DNA of 64,000 bases from Yponomeuta sedellus. Taxonomy: Eukaryota; Arthropoda; Insecta; Lepidoptera; Yponomeutidae. This document shows positions 1-9,545 of the stretch, piece by piece. The translations under genes were made by a program, and so were the position numbers. Position 1 is the stretch's first letter; each line of letters starts with the position of its first letter. The notes below the pieces were generated by a model. It did not search any database. It was not told the origin of the DNA and worked only from the letters and a program-made list of their open reading frames with translations. The DNA lies in the NCBI GenBank assembly GCA_934045075.1, contig OW203722.1, forward strand, positions 18,452,986 to 18,516,985, in the 5' to 3' direction.

Positions 1-589
1 GCATGATTCACCCCACCAGCTAGTCCCGCATTTTCTGACTTTTCTTGTGTACACTGACATACTTCTAGAGGATTGCGACTAGGCAAAAGTTCTCGTGGCC
101 CTCGTAGATCACTACAATCAGGCCGAGGGCAGGCTTTATTATCATCAAAATCTCATCAACCTTATGTTGTCGATAAAAGGTTTGAATTATTTGAGTCAAA
201 AGACAGATTTTCTTGAACTAGTCTAGATACCACTTAACGTCAATAGGTAGCTTTACATAATATAGTTATACTCTCCATTTGTCCTAATGGCAGGACATAA
301 GAAAAACCTACATTTTGTAGGGCTAGATTTTTTTAAATATTTTTTTAGTTAAAAAGTAATCCCTAAAGAACTTCAATCTCGAATTTCATTCATATCTGAA
401 AAAAAAAATAGTCTCAGCAGTGAGGAGGTTAAAACTAAGGATTAGGGTTTGGTATTTAAACTCTCTTTTTTATTGCCATATGGCATTATGTTCAAAAATG
501 CCATATAGAGTGCCTGATGGCAAGGAAAAACAGAGTTGGAAACTACAAAGTTGTCTTATTTTATAGATCGCAGGTCACAGGCCTTCTCT
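1..589. other. No gene recognised
   Basis: AT-rich sequence with no recognisable coding or repeat signature. A 9-bp inverted repeat (ATATGGCAT at 478-486 and ATGCCATAT at 498-506) is the only structure I see. Confidence 0.5.
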
Positions 590-740
590 CAGAGAGAGGG
601 CTTATTTACCACGCATGCCCAAATTCATGAGCACTGGGATTGGGAATATATGCATTGAGATATTTCAACACCTCAAACGCTCTGGTTTCTTCTCAAAGTT
701 ATCCTTCACCGTTAGCGAGTAGGAGTGCTGCTGCAATCTA
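590..740 (-). repeat. SINE family H fragment
   Basis: Carries the family H signatures 'cacaggccttctctcagaga', 'ttaccacgc', 'acgctctggtttct' and 'ccttcaccgttagcgag' found at about ten places in this window. Fuller copies (53,985-54,295; 60,980-61,262) have a tRNA-like head. This copy lacks that head. Confidence 0.6.
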
Positions 741-799
741 AAAATGTACGTTTGCAAAACATTATAAAACAAGTCACTGTTACCTCTTACTTCTTACTT

Positions 800-1196
800 C
801 TTCTTCTTCTTTAGGCTATATTATGTAGTCCATTGCTGGACATAGCCCTCCCCTAATGAACGAGCGCCATAGTGCTGTCTTCAGCTTGCCGCATCCGGCA
901 TCTGCCGGCAGTTTTTCGCAGATCGTCATCCCACCTGGTCGGAGGGCGTCCTACACTACGTTTGCCTGGTCGCGGTCTCCGCTCAAGAACACGTTTACTC
1001 CAACGGTTGTCGGTTCTTCGCGAGATATGGCCAGCCCACTGACACTTCAGCTCGCTAATGCTAATGCTCTGAGCTATGTCGATGACTTTGGTTCTCTGTC
1101 GGATGCCTTCGTTACGAATCCTATCCTTCAGAGAAACTTCGAGCGTAGCTCTCTCCATAGCTCGCTGAGCGACTTTGAACTGGTCGAAGATCTCAT
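800..1196 (-). pseudogene. RTE-clade LINE, 3' end of reverse transcriptase ORF plus tail
   Basis: The minus strand encodes the C-terminal part of an RTE/BovB-type LINE protein. Successive landmarks are MERATLEVSLKDRIRNEGIR, QWAGHISRRTDNRW, then VGRPPTRWDDDLRKTAG. In RTE elements this region lies after the reverse transcriptase core. The ORF stays open for about 100 codons (1158 to 853), and the frame also reads open upstream to about 1196. It is followed by a short 3' UTR and a (GAA)n tail at 800-812. The catalytic reverse transcriptase and endonuclease are absent, so this is a 5'-truncated dead copy. It abuts a Helitron-like repeat at its truncated end. The same 3' end recurs at 20,520, 36,567, 48,957 and 54,640. 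Clade assignment is from the recognisable GRPPTRW block. Confidence 0.75.
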
Positions 1197-1198
1197 TA

Positions 1199-1617
1199 TT
1201 ATATTACTAATATTATAAACGCGAAAGTTTGTAAGTATGGATGGATGGATGTTTGTTACTCTTTTACGTAAAAATTACTGAATGGATTATTTATTCTATT
1301 TTTATTTCTAATGCACTAACCCGTGCTAAGGACAATTTAAAAAAAAATTAGCCTCTAAATAAGTTTTCAAAATACTGAATGGATTTTTATGAAACCTTAC
1401 AATAATATAGCTTCTACATCAGAATAACACATAGGCTACAATTTATGACAATGTTGTGTGAAAATTGTCCAATACATGGCGATAAGTGTCAAGTAAGTAG
1501 GTAAAAATCTAACATCTGCGAGCTATTCTGGCGTGCGCTGCCAAAACCTTTTGTACCTACGTCACGCTAATATAAGCTACTCGAAATATTAATCCTGCGC
1601 AGACAAAGTCGCGGCTA
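1199..1617 (+). mobile_element. Helitron-like non-autonomous repeat, interrupted by a SINE
   Basis: Begins 'actaatattataaacgcgaa', has the common lepidopteran motif 'aacacataggctacaattta' at about 1424, and ends near 'cgcggctaga'. A second copy of the body is at 57,485-57,750, where it ends CTAGT. The CTAG-type end suggests a Helitron-like element, but no Rep/helicase is present. It is split by a family A SINE at 1289-1372. Confidence 0.5.
1289..1372 (-). repeat. SINE family A, inverted copy (A1)
   Basis: An 84-bp insertion flanked by a perfect 13-bp duplication, TACTGAATGGATT, at 1276-1288 and 1373-1385. Read on the minus strand, an inverted piece of the 'tagaggcta' region is joined to the sense 3' tail 'ccttagcacgggttagtgca'. 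It sits inside the Helitron-like repeat, so it is younger than that repeat. Confidence 0.8.
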
Positions 1618-1991
1618 GATTACCTACTACTTCTTAGCGTGTCGATGGCAAGCCATCGTGATGAAGGAATTAGCTAATCAGCGTTAGGGACTCACTGATT
1701 GTTCGCCAGACGTACCGGCCCAGTGAGTACGTCGTCCGAGGCTCCTTTCATGCACCCCATGCATTGACTACTACTGCGAGGCCCGAATTCGACAATGTAG
1801 TACATTGCGAAGTACCTAGGTTGGTCCCACGTGCTTAGTAGTTAATGCACAGCAGTCGGGTTGTCGTCAAATCCTAATTTTAAAAAAGAAATATTGTAAA
1901 TATTTCACGAGTTACCACCTGAAGGATCTTATCTTACTACTACAGTTTATTTACTTACAGTATATTTTTTGTGGAATTAGTTCTTACGTTA
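1618..1991. other. No gene; unassigned sequence
   Basis: No coding signal. The segment 'gcttagtagtta...cagtcgggtt' near 1829-1862 resembles one at 59,078-59,106, so part of this is probably an interspersed repeat I cannot name. Confidence 0.4.
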
Positions 1992-2075
1992 AAGGACGGC
2001 CTCGGTGGCGCAGCGGTTGGGCGCGCTGACTGTAAACCCGAAGGTCTCGGATTCGATCCTCGGCCGGGTCAAACT
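1992..2075 (+). repeat. tRNA-derived SINE head
   Basis: Contains a pol III A-box-like TGGCGCAGCGGTTGG and a B-box GGATTCGATCC at tRNA spacing. The 5' and 3' arms (GACGGCC / CCGGGTC) do not pair as an acceptor stem, so I treat it as a SINE promoter and not a tRNA gene. Confidence 0.6.
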
Positions 2076-2197
2076 TAGAAACGTTCTTTTCTAGTTTGGT
2101 CTTAGATGTTATCTTAGTATTATTTTATTGTATTAACATAACATAAATTAAATCTATCGTCGAGTTAGCATCTGTAACACAAATCATTTAGTTGTAC

Positions 2198-2725
2198 TGT
2201 GACGGTGCAAACCTCTTCACACCATTTTTATTTCTTTTTCCATCTATCATTTTCAAATATTTAAATTACGTACGTCACACATTCTTAGATTTCCCTCATT
2301 TTTCATCACTACTACTTTACCCTTCGACCAGATCTGACTATTTTACCTGTTTCTCCGTTTTTTATCCAGTTTTCTGTTTTGAAATTACTACAAATAAAAC
2401 AACACCTGAAGTCGTTGCAGTTTATTATTATTTATAAAGATGCCCCACGTTGGGCGCCAGTGTAACGTTGGGTATCTTTATAAATAGTAAACTGGAACGA
2501 TTTCAGATGTTGTTTTACTTGTAGATATTTGTAGTAATTTTAAAACAGAAAACTGGATGAAAAACAGCGAAATAGGTAAAATAGTCAGATCTGGTCAAAG
2601 GGTAAAGTAGTAATGAATGAAAAATTAGGGAAATCGAAGAATGTGTGACGTACATAATTTAAATATTTGAAAATGATAGATAGAAAAAGAAATAAAAATG
2701 TTGTGAAGAGGTTTGCACCGTTACA
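2198..2725. mobile_element. Head-to-head LTR dyad around a tRNA-Lys primer-binding site
   Basis: Two diverged copies of one LTR face each other as a large inverted repeat. The right arm (2461-2725, minus strand) is a complete LTR starting TGTAAC and ending GTTACA. It is followed one base later by an 18-bp primer-binding site. The left arm (2198-2441, plus strand) starts TGTGACGGTGCAAACC and stops at 'ataaagat', lacking the last ~20 bp. By eye the arms differ at roughly 8% of positions. No matching target duplication is seen (GTAC left, GTTA right). Related solo LTRs with proper 4-bp duplications are at 27,055-27,543 and 57,757-58,069, which supports the LTR identity. Confidence 0.75.
2442..2459 (-). 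promoter_or_regulatory. Primer-binding site for tRNA-Lys(CUU)
   Basis: On the minus strand this reads TGGCGCCCAACGTGGGGC, the complement of the last 18 nt (with CCA) of insect tRNA-Lys(CUU). It starts one base after the LTR end at 2461. It is the only internal retroelement sequence left between the two opposed LTR arms. Confidence 0.75.
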
Positions 2726-2740
2726 GTTATCGTCGTTGTC

Positions 2741-2835
2741 GTTATCAACCCTTGTATGTCTCCACTGCTGGGGCACGGGTCTCTTCCTACATCGCAGGAA
2801 GGTTAGGCCATACTCCACCACGGGGGCCAAGTCCG
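2741..2835 (-). repeat. SINE family B, 3' fragment (B1)
   Basis: Matches the 3' part of the ~370-bp family B ('ctggggcacgggtctcttcc', 'gcaggaaggttaggcc', 'gggggccaagtcc'). It lies 15 bp from the LTR dyad. Confidence 0.75.
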
Positions 2836-3660
2836 TTACAGTACTACGTATTATAGGGCTAACGAGATCTGTGTATTAAGTCCATGAATTGTTATTTATT
2901 TATTTATTTTTATCATTTATAAATCAGTCACCCACTGAGTACCAAAGCTGAGCTCACTTATAATTATTAACCTATCTATCTACCAAACTATGTGTCAATA
3001 TATCTATCTGTTCACGAACTAACCATTCATTTTTCCCTTGCCTATCTTCTCGATGGCAATCCCGCAGTTTTTTATACCTGGAGAAGACGCGGAAGCCTTT
3101 AGTTATTATGAGGCAATAAGAATAGTTTCAGGTTAGCCATTAACGGGCGATAATGGTCCGCAGGTGCCGCCGCTCCAAACTGACTTTGTTAATCGTGTTT
3201 AAATTGCTCCTCCGTCCCCTTAAACTTAAATCCCAATTAAAATAACTGCTCTGATGTGCCAGGCTTTCACAAATCCCGTGGTTGTGATACAAAATTGTAT
3301 TAGGTAATTTAATTTATTTGGGTCTTTATTACAAGTTTTAACGTCAATTTACGTATAGTCGAGGACATGCAGACCTTTATACAGATACTTATGCAGGACA
3401 CAGGTATTTACGGTTAAGAGTACAAAAAACCGGGGTTCGTAGGTTTGATAACCACTACAGGGCGCCGTTAATCTGTAAAAATGGCCGCAGTCTGGATATT
3501 TTACAATGTTTGTGAACTCCTAGTCTGGTAATCATATTAGAGATTATTCTAGCTTGGGAACAGTGCCTTGATTACGTAATTATTCACGTATACATTCATA
3601 TTTGTGTGCGAAAGCGGAATGCTTACTTAACTCTGCCTTATAGATATCGGGTGTAATATG
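2836..3660. other. No gene recognised
   Basis: AT-rich sequence without long ORFs or repeats that I can match elsewhere in the window. Confidence 0.45.
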
Positions 3661-3667
3661 TGTCCAA

Positions 3668-3917
3668 CTGCTGTGTGGTGTCGGCCTAGAGAATAGTACC
3701 AACCCAATTCTTCCCGCGAGTGTCGAAAAAGGCGACTAAGGGATACAAACCGGGGGGTGGGCAGCAGCGCCCCCTGCAGTACAATTCCACAGAACTACGA
3801 TTCCCAACCCGCATGCCCAGCGTGGGGATTATGGGCATTACCCCCTGTGATAGTACAACTTGGCGCTCTTTAGGGGAGGGCTATGTCCAGCAGTGGACTA
3901 GTATAGCCTGACGATGA
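3668..3917 (+). repeat. Non-autonomous repeat with RTE-type tail (family C2)
   Basis: About 250 bp, starting 'gctgtgtggtgtcggcctag', with 'gcgccccctgcagtac' and 'gcatgcccagcgtggggatt', and ending in the RTE 3' tail 'gggctatgtccagcagtgga'. Three further copies are at 23,435, 41,949 and 51,176. A body unlike RTE joined to an RTE 3' end suggests a SINE mobilised by RTE machinery. Confidence 0.7.
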
Positions 3918-3932
3918 TGTTTCAAACATATT

Positions 3933-4025
3933 ATTATTATTAATACGTTTATTGCACATAAGTATAAAAAATACAATGGCAATGTGGCGGACTTAATGCT
4001 ATAAGCGTTTTCTACCAGTCAACCA
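3933..4025 (-). repeat. Repeat family G, (TAA)n-tailed 3' end
   Basis: On the minus strand, 'ttgactggtagaaaacgctt', 'attaagtccgcc' and a TAATAA-repeat tail. Matches 9,005-9,105 on the plus strand. Probably a LINE 3' end. Confidence 0.6.
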
Positions 4026-4263
4026 CAGATGGTGCAAGAGATTAAATGGTAGGCATTCGAAACAAAACGGAAGAAATACTTAGTTTGAATTAGATAAGCT
4101 GACAAATACTCAATAGTGGATACGCATCCCGTAATCGATAAGTGACAGAAGTATTGAGCCCCGTAGGTCAAAGTCCAGTAAATATTGCGTTTTTGCACAC
4201 ATATGTGCACAAGAAAAGTTAACTAATTAAGACGCGGGTTAAGTGATTGGGAGTGAGGATCAT

Positions 4264-4445
4264 CTGACGAACTCTGTGGCGCAGCGGTAGTGCATGTGCC
4301 TACCATGCGAGAGGACCCGGGTTTTAAGCCCGGCTGAGGACAGAAAAAAACCCAGGTCTTGGATGTTCACATGTTTGTGTGGTCGCTGTTTCTGGTTCCC
4401 ACGACACACGGTGTCCTCCTGTGTAACCACCGATTAAATAAAACG
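4264..4445 (+). repeat. tRNA-derived SINE
   Basis: A-box-like TGGCGCAGCGGTAGTG and a decayed B-box (GGGTTTTAAGCCC) at tRNA spacing, followed by a non-tRNA body ending 'ggtgtcctcctgtgtaacca'. The B-box change from TTCGA to TTTAA argues against a working tRNA. Confidence 0.6.
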
Positions 4446-5009
4446 CTTCTAGGAGTCTTTTAGAGTAATCGTGTTTTCATTAATGAGACCGTACGATTTA
4501 ATCACAAACTAGGATTGACAGATGACAGTCATCGCAGCCAATACAACTTTTTGTCCCATCCCTGCAAAGTATGACAGAGTAATTAGGTCAACCCTTAAAA
4601 TTATCAGCAATAAAATGTTATGACAGTTTTCTTGGATGCCGCTTAAATGTAATGATCGGGTCAAAAGAAATTCCCATTTAAAATAATTATTTTCTACGCT
4701 TACTCGTTTTGGGCGTTAAAAAGTAAACCTGTAATATTTTGCCAGGGAAATTTCGTAAAATCTAAATATGATTTCAGTTTGAATTTGTCCTTAAATATCT
4801 AATAGGGGAACTGATATTAAACTGGAACTTTTGTAAGCGCAACACATTATACAATTATTGGATACACTTCCGGCACTATAGCGGTCTAGTTTAAAACATG
4901 GATCATTTCAAAATCAAACATTTTATCCACCATAGCGCTGATACTGTCATTTATTGAGCTTTACTAGTGTAATCTAGGCATACTCTAAATAAATAAAAAG
5001 TCAAGCATT
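4446..5009. other. No gene recognised
   Basis: AT-rich, no repeat matches within the window and no coding signal. Confidence 0.45.
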
Positions 5010-5079
5010 TTTATGTAGCCTATAAACCTCCCACTAAAGGGCACAATCCTTCTCGGAGAGAAAGAGAGAGAGAGAGAAA

Positions 5080-5119
<40 letters not shown>

Positions 5120-5125
5120 GTATAT
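5010..5125 (-). repeat. SINE family H end with expanded (GA)n
   Basis: Starts with the family H end 'tgtagcctataaacctccca' and runs into a (GA)n tract at about 5,056-5,120. In other H copies the same position carries only 'ctctcagagagagaa', so the microsatellite grew from the internal SINE seed. Confidence 0.65.
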
Positions 5126-5334
5126 ATGAGAATTACAATGTGTGCTCGTAAAGTTTAAGTGCCTGTACATTATCAAATTAATTATGAGTACATGTAAAAG
5201 GTTTATGTTTTTTAAGTATTCGTATCGCATTAAAGCGTAGATAAATAATTATATTCTCACATTCTTTTGCTGTTTGTTATCAATATATTTTATATTTAAT
5301 TATTTATGTACATGCACCACGTACCGACTACATT

Positions 5335-5495
5335 CTTCATGCAATCCACTCCATCCAAAGTTTGTCTGGAAGAGATCGCTCTTAGCGATAAGACCGCCAA
5401 TTGTATAATATCAGTTAGATTTAAGAATCATAGTTGTAATATATTTCTGGTTGTGCAATAAAGTGTTCTATATCTATCTATTTATCTATCTATTT
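5335..5495 (+). repeat. Repeat family E, (TCTA)n-tailed
   Basis: Contains 'gtctggaagagatcgct', 'gataagaccgcc', 'ttctggttgtgcaataaag' and ends in (TCTA)n. At least six more copies occur (6,720; 20,900; 21,262; 28,480; 36,340; 50,395). Probably the 3' end of a LINE or SINE that ends in its own microsatellite. Confidence 0.65.
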
Positions 5496-5780
5496 GTGAA
5501 ATAAATAATTTTTCATTTAATTTTCATTTACTCTGCAGCACATTTTGCGCTTATTTCAACTAATCGAGAGGTCTGAGCCAATTCTCAGTATAAATTTCGC
5601 AGGAAGAATTACTCCTATGTTTTTTTATTTATAGCCTTTCAAGAGTCAGTGTTCGAACACGGATTGGAAACTTTAAGTCTCTATCCGCTCTCACTCCACA
5701 GCTGTACACGCGGCTTCCGCTGCGGCGACCGCAGCGACCGTCGACAACAAACGCCACTCTAACTTCTGGGTTGAATGACC

Positions 5781-6640
5781 GCAAGCTCTCTCGACGTACT
5801 TCTCACATGGGGGCGTCAGAAGTGGGACTTCTCTTCTGGTGAAAAGCAATTCAGTGTTGGAGCATTGTAGCAACCATTTAATTTATATGCACCCGTCCCA
5901 CTGTTGGTACGTTGAAGCGGTTGAAAGAGCACTATCTACACTGATCTAACTACTAAGGTTTAAATTTTGGTTTATTGCAAGGTCTCTCGAGGTACTTCTC
6001 ACATGGGAGCGTCAGAAGTGGGAATTCTCTTCTGGTGAAAAGCAATTGAGTGTTGGAGCATTTTAGCAACAATTTCATTTATATACGCCAGTCCCACTGG
6101 TGGTACGTTGAAGAAGCGGTTGAATAAGCACTATCTACACTGATCTAACTACTAAAGTTTAAATTTTGTTTATGGTAAGGTCTCTCAACGTACTTATCAC
6201 ATGGGGACTTCAGAAGTGGGACTTCTCTTCTGGTGAAAAGCAATTGAGTGTTGGAGCATTGGAGCAACAATTTTGTTTATGTGCGCCAGTCCCACTGTTC
6301 GTACGTTTAAGAAGCGGTTGAAAGAGCACTATCTACACTGATTTATCTATTAAAGGTTAAATTTTGGTTTATTGCAAGGTCTCTCGACGTACTTCTCACA
6401 TAAGAGCGTCAGAAGTGGGACTTCTCTTCTGGTGAAAAGCAATTGAGTGTTGGAGCATTGTAGCAACAATTTCATTTATGTGCGCCAGTCCCACTGTTCG
6501 TACGTTGAAAAAGCGGTTGAAAGAGCACTATCTACACTGATCTATCTACTAAAGGTTAAATTTTGGTTAATTGCAAGGTCTCTCGACGTACTTCTCACAT
6601 GGAGACGGATGTATTTCTCACATGTACTTCTCACATGAAT
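5781..6640. repeat. 198-bp tandem repeat, about 4.3 copies
   Basis: Units begin with 'gcaaggtctctcgacgtact' (or a variant) at 5781, 5977, 6175, 6374 and 6573, so the period is 196-199 bp. Each full unit includes 'gcgtcagaagtggga', 'tgttggagcatt', 'gccagtcccactgt' and 'gcactatctacactgat'. A short dyad, AGAAGT-GGG-ACTTCT, recurs in every unit. The last unit is cut off after a local 'cttctcacatg' triplication. No coding role is evident. The unit length is in the range of insect satellite monomers. Confidence 0.85.
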
Positions 6641-6719
6641 TGGGTCTTCTCATCTTCTTCTTCTTCAACTATAATCGTATATGTATGTATGTATATTTTT
6701 TGTTGCATACACACATACA

Positions 6720-6815
6720 TATACGTTAAGACCGCCCATTACTTAGATTTAAGAAATCATGGTCTTTTTTACCGGTTGTCCAAAAAAGTATTCTCTATCT
6801 ATCTATACTCAAAAA
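6720..6815 (+). repeat. Repeat family E, decayed copy
   Basis: Retains 'aagaccgccca', 'gatttaagaaatcatgg' and a 'ctatctatctat' end, matching the better copy at 5,335. Confidence 0.5.
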
Positions 6816-7440
6816 ACACAACCCTCCTGCTGGCGCAGTCGTACAAAACGTATAGATGGAATCAAATAGGTAACTACTAACATAGGAAGTGACACAAAGC
6901 GACACTCAATGAAAAGACAGAGTCATTCACACGGTGAAATTTCCCGGCAAAAGTCGACCTACTAAATTGTGTTTGACAGGATACAACACGAAAAAGCTTT
7001 AATTCACTTAAAGTTAAAATCTATCATCGGAAACATCGCGTCGCCCGTAAAACCCGTAAATTACAAAGTTGTACATTTGGTTGTTGTTGTTAAATTGTTG
7101 TCAATGAATAATGGCTCGCGACTGATAGTTTGGCTTGTTTTGCCGTAGCACATAAATTGTGCTAGTCATTTTACTGCCAACTGAATTAACTGTCAGACAA
7201 TTTTGTACCTACAATTTGTAAATGCAACCCGCGCGAATTTGATCCTAAGTTTCAATACTTATGGCCAGTTTCTGAATTAAGAATTTCACTAAATAAATAC
7301 TTAAGTAACGTTCTGTCACACTCTTTCTTGGGAAATTCGAAGAGACAGCACTATAGTTAAGTATTTGCTCAGTGAAATTTTCAATTCAGAAATTGACCCA
7401 TTTTCAATGATATTTTACATGGTTTTTTCGATTTTGGTAA
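6816..7440. other. No gene recognised
   Basis: No coding signal. 'gccagtttctgaattaagaa' (7264) and its near-complement 'ttcaattcagaaattgaccc' (7379) form an imperfect inverted repeat of about 140 bp span, possibly a MITE. Confidence 0.4.
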
Positions 7441-7444
7441 CGAA

Positions 7445-7700
7445 TGCCTTTTTTATGTAGCCTATAGACGTCCCACTGCGGGGCACAGGCCTTCTCTCAG
7501 AGAGAGAATACGGGCTTAATTACCACGCGTGCCCACCGCGGATTGGCCATTTCAAGCAATTTTTGAACACCACTCAGGTTTTCTCAACGTGTTTTCCTTC
7601 ACGGTTAGCTAGTGATATTGCTACTATAGCATGCTATAACTTCATAAATAAACGTTACTTAGAAAACGAAGTCATTGTTACATGCCCGCACTGGAAATTA
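7445..7700 (-). repeat. SINE family H
   Basis: Shows the family H order: 'tgtagcctatagacgtccca', 'caggccttctctcagagaga', 'ttaattaccacgcgtgccca', 'ccttcacggttagc', then 'tgttacatgcccgcactgg', which leads toward the tRNA-like head in complete copies. Confidence 0.7.
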
Positions 7701-7770
7701 ATATACACGATTATTAAACAACCGTGTGAATTCTCTAATATGCCTTCTTGAAACAAGCCTTAAAAGATTA

Positions 7771-8062
7771 TATTCTTTTTAATGCACTAACCCTTGCTAA
7801 GGACATTATTTTAAAAACCTATTAAGAGGCTAAAAATTCCACCCATGCGGGGACTCGAACCCGGGATCTCTGGCTAACCGTGCCAGCGCTCTCCCATCTG
7901 AGCCAATGGGCAACTACCCTGATCAGTGAAATTTCAAACCTCTTTACAATACCCTCTGTATTACGTACAGGCAGCAACATCTCGCTGAAGTCATTTGCAT
8001 CTCTTGCAGCCCGGTACCTACCTTGCAGTCAGGATTTACATCGGAATGACATCGCTGTATAT
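7771..8062 (-). repeat. SINE family A, full-length uninverted copy (A2)
   Basis: On the minus strand it runs from a head containing 'gcagcgacatctggc'-like sequence, through 'aaagaggtt...atttcac', to a tRNA-like core (A-box 'ggctcagatggg', B-box GGGTTCGAGTCCC) and the tail 'ccttagcaagggttagtgca'. The tRNA-like part lies in the middle and not at the 5' end. Confidence 0.75.
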
Positions 8063-8068
8063 TCTCTT

Positions 8069-8205
8069 ATATTCTTTTTAATGCACTTACTCGTTCTAAG
8101 GAACATTTTTTTAAAAACCTATTTAGAGGCTAAAAAGGTTAGCCAGAGGTCGTGGGTTCGAGTCCCGAGTGGAATTTTTAGCCTCTAAATAGGTTTAAAA
8201 AAATT
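8069..8205 (-). repeat. SINE family A, inverted copy (A3)
   Basis: Read on the minus strand, an antisense block (tail half and B-box) is joined at about 8134 to a sense 'tagaggctaaaaa' region and 3' tail. It abuts A2, whose right end and A3's left end share 'ttatattctttttaatgcac'. Confidence 0.7.
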
Positions 8206-8630
8206 ATTTTAGAGTTTGTCACTTAGTATAGCTTTTGAATTTCGTTCTACTCAGTTTCACATTATTGATTTTTTGCGGTCTGTCGGATTCCGTACTCACT
8301 AAGGGACCCATATAGTTTCGCCATTTCCCTCCCTCTGTCCACACATCCGGAATGAATAGAACTAGAATACTGAAAGCACTCTTACAAAACAGTAAAACTG
8401 TATGTATATATGGCGAGCACATGTAAACTCTGCGCGCGCACTACAAACTCCAACATTCCTGCATCGCGCAATCAAAGTGTTTCAATGACATACCATAAAT
8501 ATAACGTCCCACTAGCAATAGTTGGACCGAACGTCCCCAGGCATACGATCTGCCTGACAGGAAATTTCCCTTTATAGTGGAAGAGCACGATCACCCGCTC
8601 TTCCCTATATATATTTAAGAATATTAATTA
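8206..8630. other. No gene recognised
   Basis: No repeat or coding signal I can support. Confidence 0.4.
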
Positions 8631-9004
8631 TAGTAGACTTTTAGTCCGGATTTACTTACGGGTGTTGTTATATCGGAAAAGTCCGACCAGGTGTTCTACT
8701 ATGTGTTGTGCTTACGAAAGTTTTAGTTAAAAAAATATTAATTATCTTATTATTACTTATTTACGTAGACAAGGTTTTTAGATTTAAACTGTGTTATATC
8801 TCCATGTAAATGTACCTACTAATATAAAAGCTGTGAGTAATCAAAATAACTTAACTTTTATATACGGGCATATGCATTGCTACTGGCCCTGCATTAGCAT
8901 ACCCTGTGTCCTCTGAAGTAAAATTAATATTAAAAACATCTCTCTCTTCGATGTCTTTCGTTTTTTTGCATGCCTACCAACTCCGTCGCCTGCTTCCTGG
9001 GTTC

Positions 9005-9105
9005 ACTGGTAGAAAGTGCTTATGACATTAAGTCCGCCGCATTGTACGGTTTTATTTTTAAAATGTAAGTGCAATTAAAGTATTAATAATAACAATAAAA
9101 AGCGA
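9005..9105 (+). repeat. Repeat family G 3' end
   Basis: 'cactggtagaaagtgctta', 'cattaagtccgccgcattgt', then 'caattaaagtattaataata'. Homologous to the minus-strand copy at 3,933-4,025. Confidence 0.6.
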
Positions 9106-9304
9106 ACGCTAATTGCAGAGCCAATTAGTGCCTTTATTGATTGGTCTATAAGATAGGTCATAATGGTAATCATAATATAAGCTATAATAAGTCTGGTCTA
9201 CAAATGATAATAAAAACGGAGAACTCTTCAAAACACGGATACAGTTTTCAGTTTACGAAAAAGAGTAAAATTTGATAAGAATACGCTCGAAAACTACCAA
9301 CTAC

Positions 9305-9410
9305 CGCTACCAACCTGGACTTGGCCCCTGTGATGGAGTATGACCTAACCTTCCTGCGATGCAAGGAGAGACCCGTGCCCCAGCAGTGTGGTCATACAAG
9401 GGTTGATAAC
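9305..9410 (+). repeat. SINE family B, 3' fragment (B2)
   Basis: 'ctaaccttcctgcgatgcaa', 'gagacccgtgccccagcagt' and 'gggttgataac' match the family B 3' end. Confidence 0.75.
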
Positions 9411-9545
9411 GAACGCTCCCAAACGATAGTGCTCAAAAAAATTGTTCCCATCTCTTTCTGACCTTACGAAAACGTAATTACAACACCCGTAAGTAAATCC
9501 GGACTAAAAGTCTACAATGTGTTGTGCTTACGTAAGTTTTAGGTC

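Larger units (their letters stand above)
8631..9545. repeat. Split inverted/direct repeat pair spanning 0.9 kb
   Basis: 'agacttttagtccggattta' near 8,635 and its reverse complement near 9,500 are 37-bp near-perfect inverted arms. Next to each arm, in direct orientation, is 'tgtgttgtgcttacgaaag' (8,702) or 'tgtgttgtgcttacgtaag' (9,517). The interior holds a family G copy (9,005-9,105) and a family B fragment (9,305-9,410). It may be a rearranged DNA-transposon remnant. Confidence 0.5.

Noticed and set aside
2198..2725. Simple foldback MITE
   Set aside because: An exact 18-nt tRNA-Lys primer-binding site lies one base after a TGTAAC...GTTACA unit, and related single units have 4-bp duplications, so the arms are LTRs.
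5781..6640. Possible CRISPR-like array
   Set aside because: The repeat unit is ~198 bp without constant short repeats and variable spacers, and the DNA is eukaryotic.
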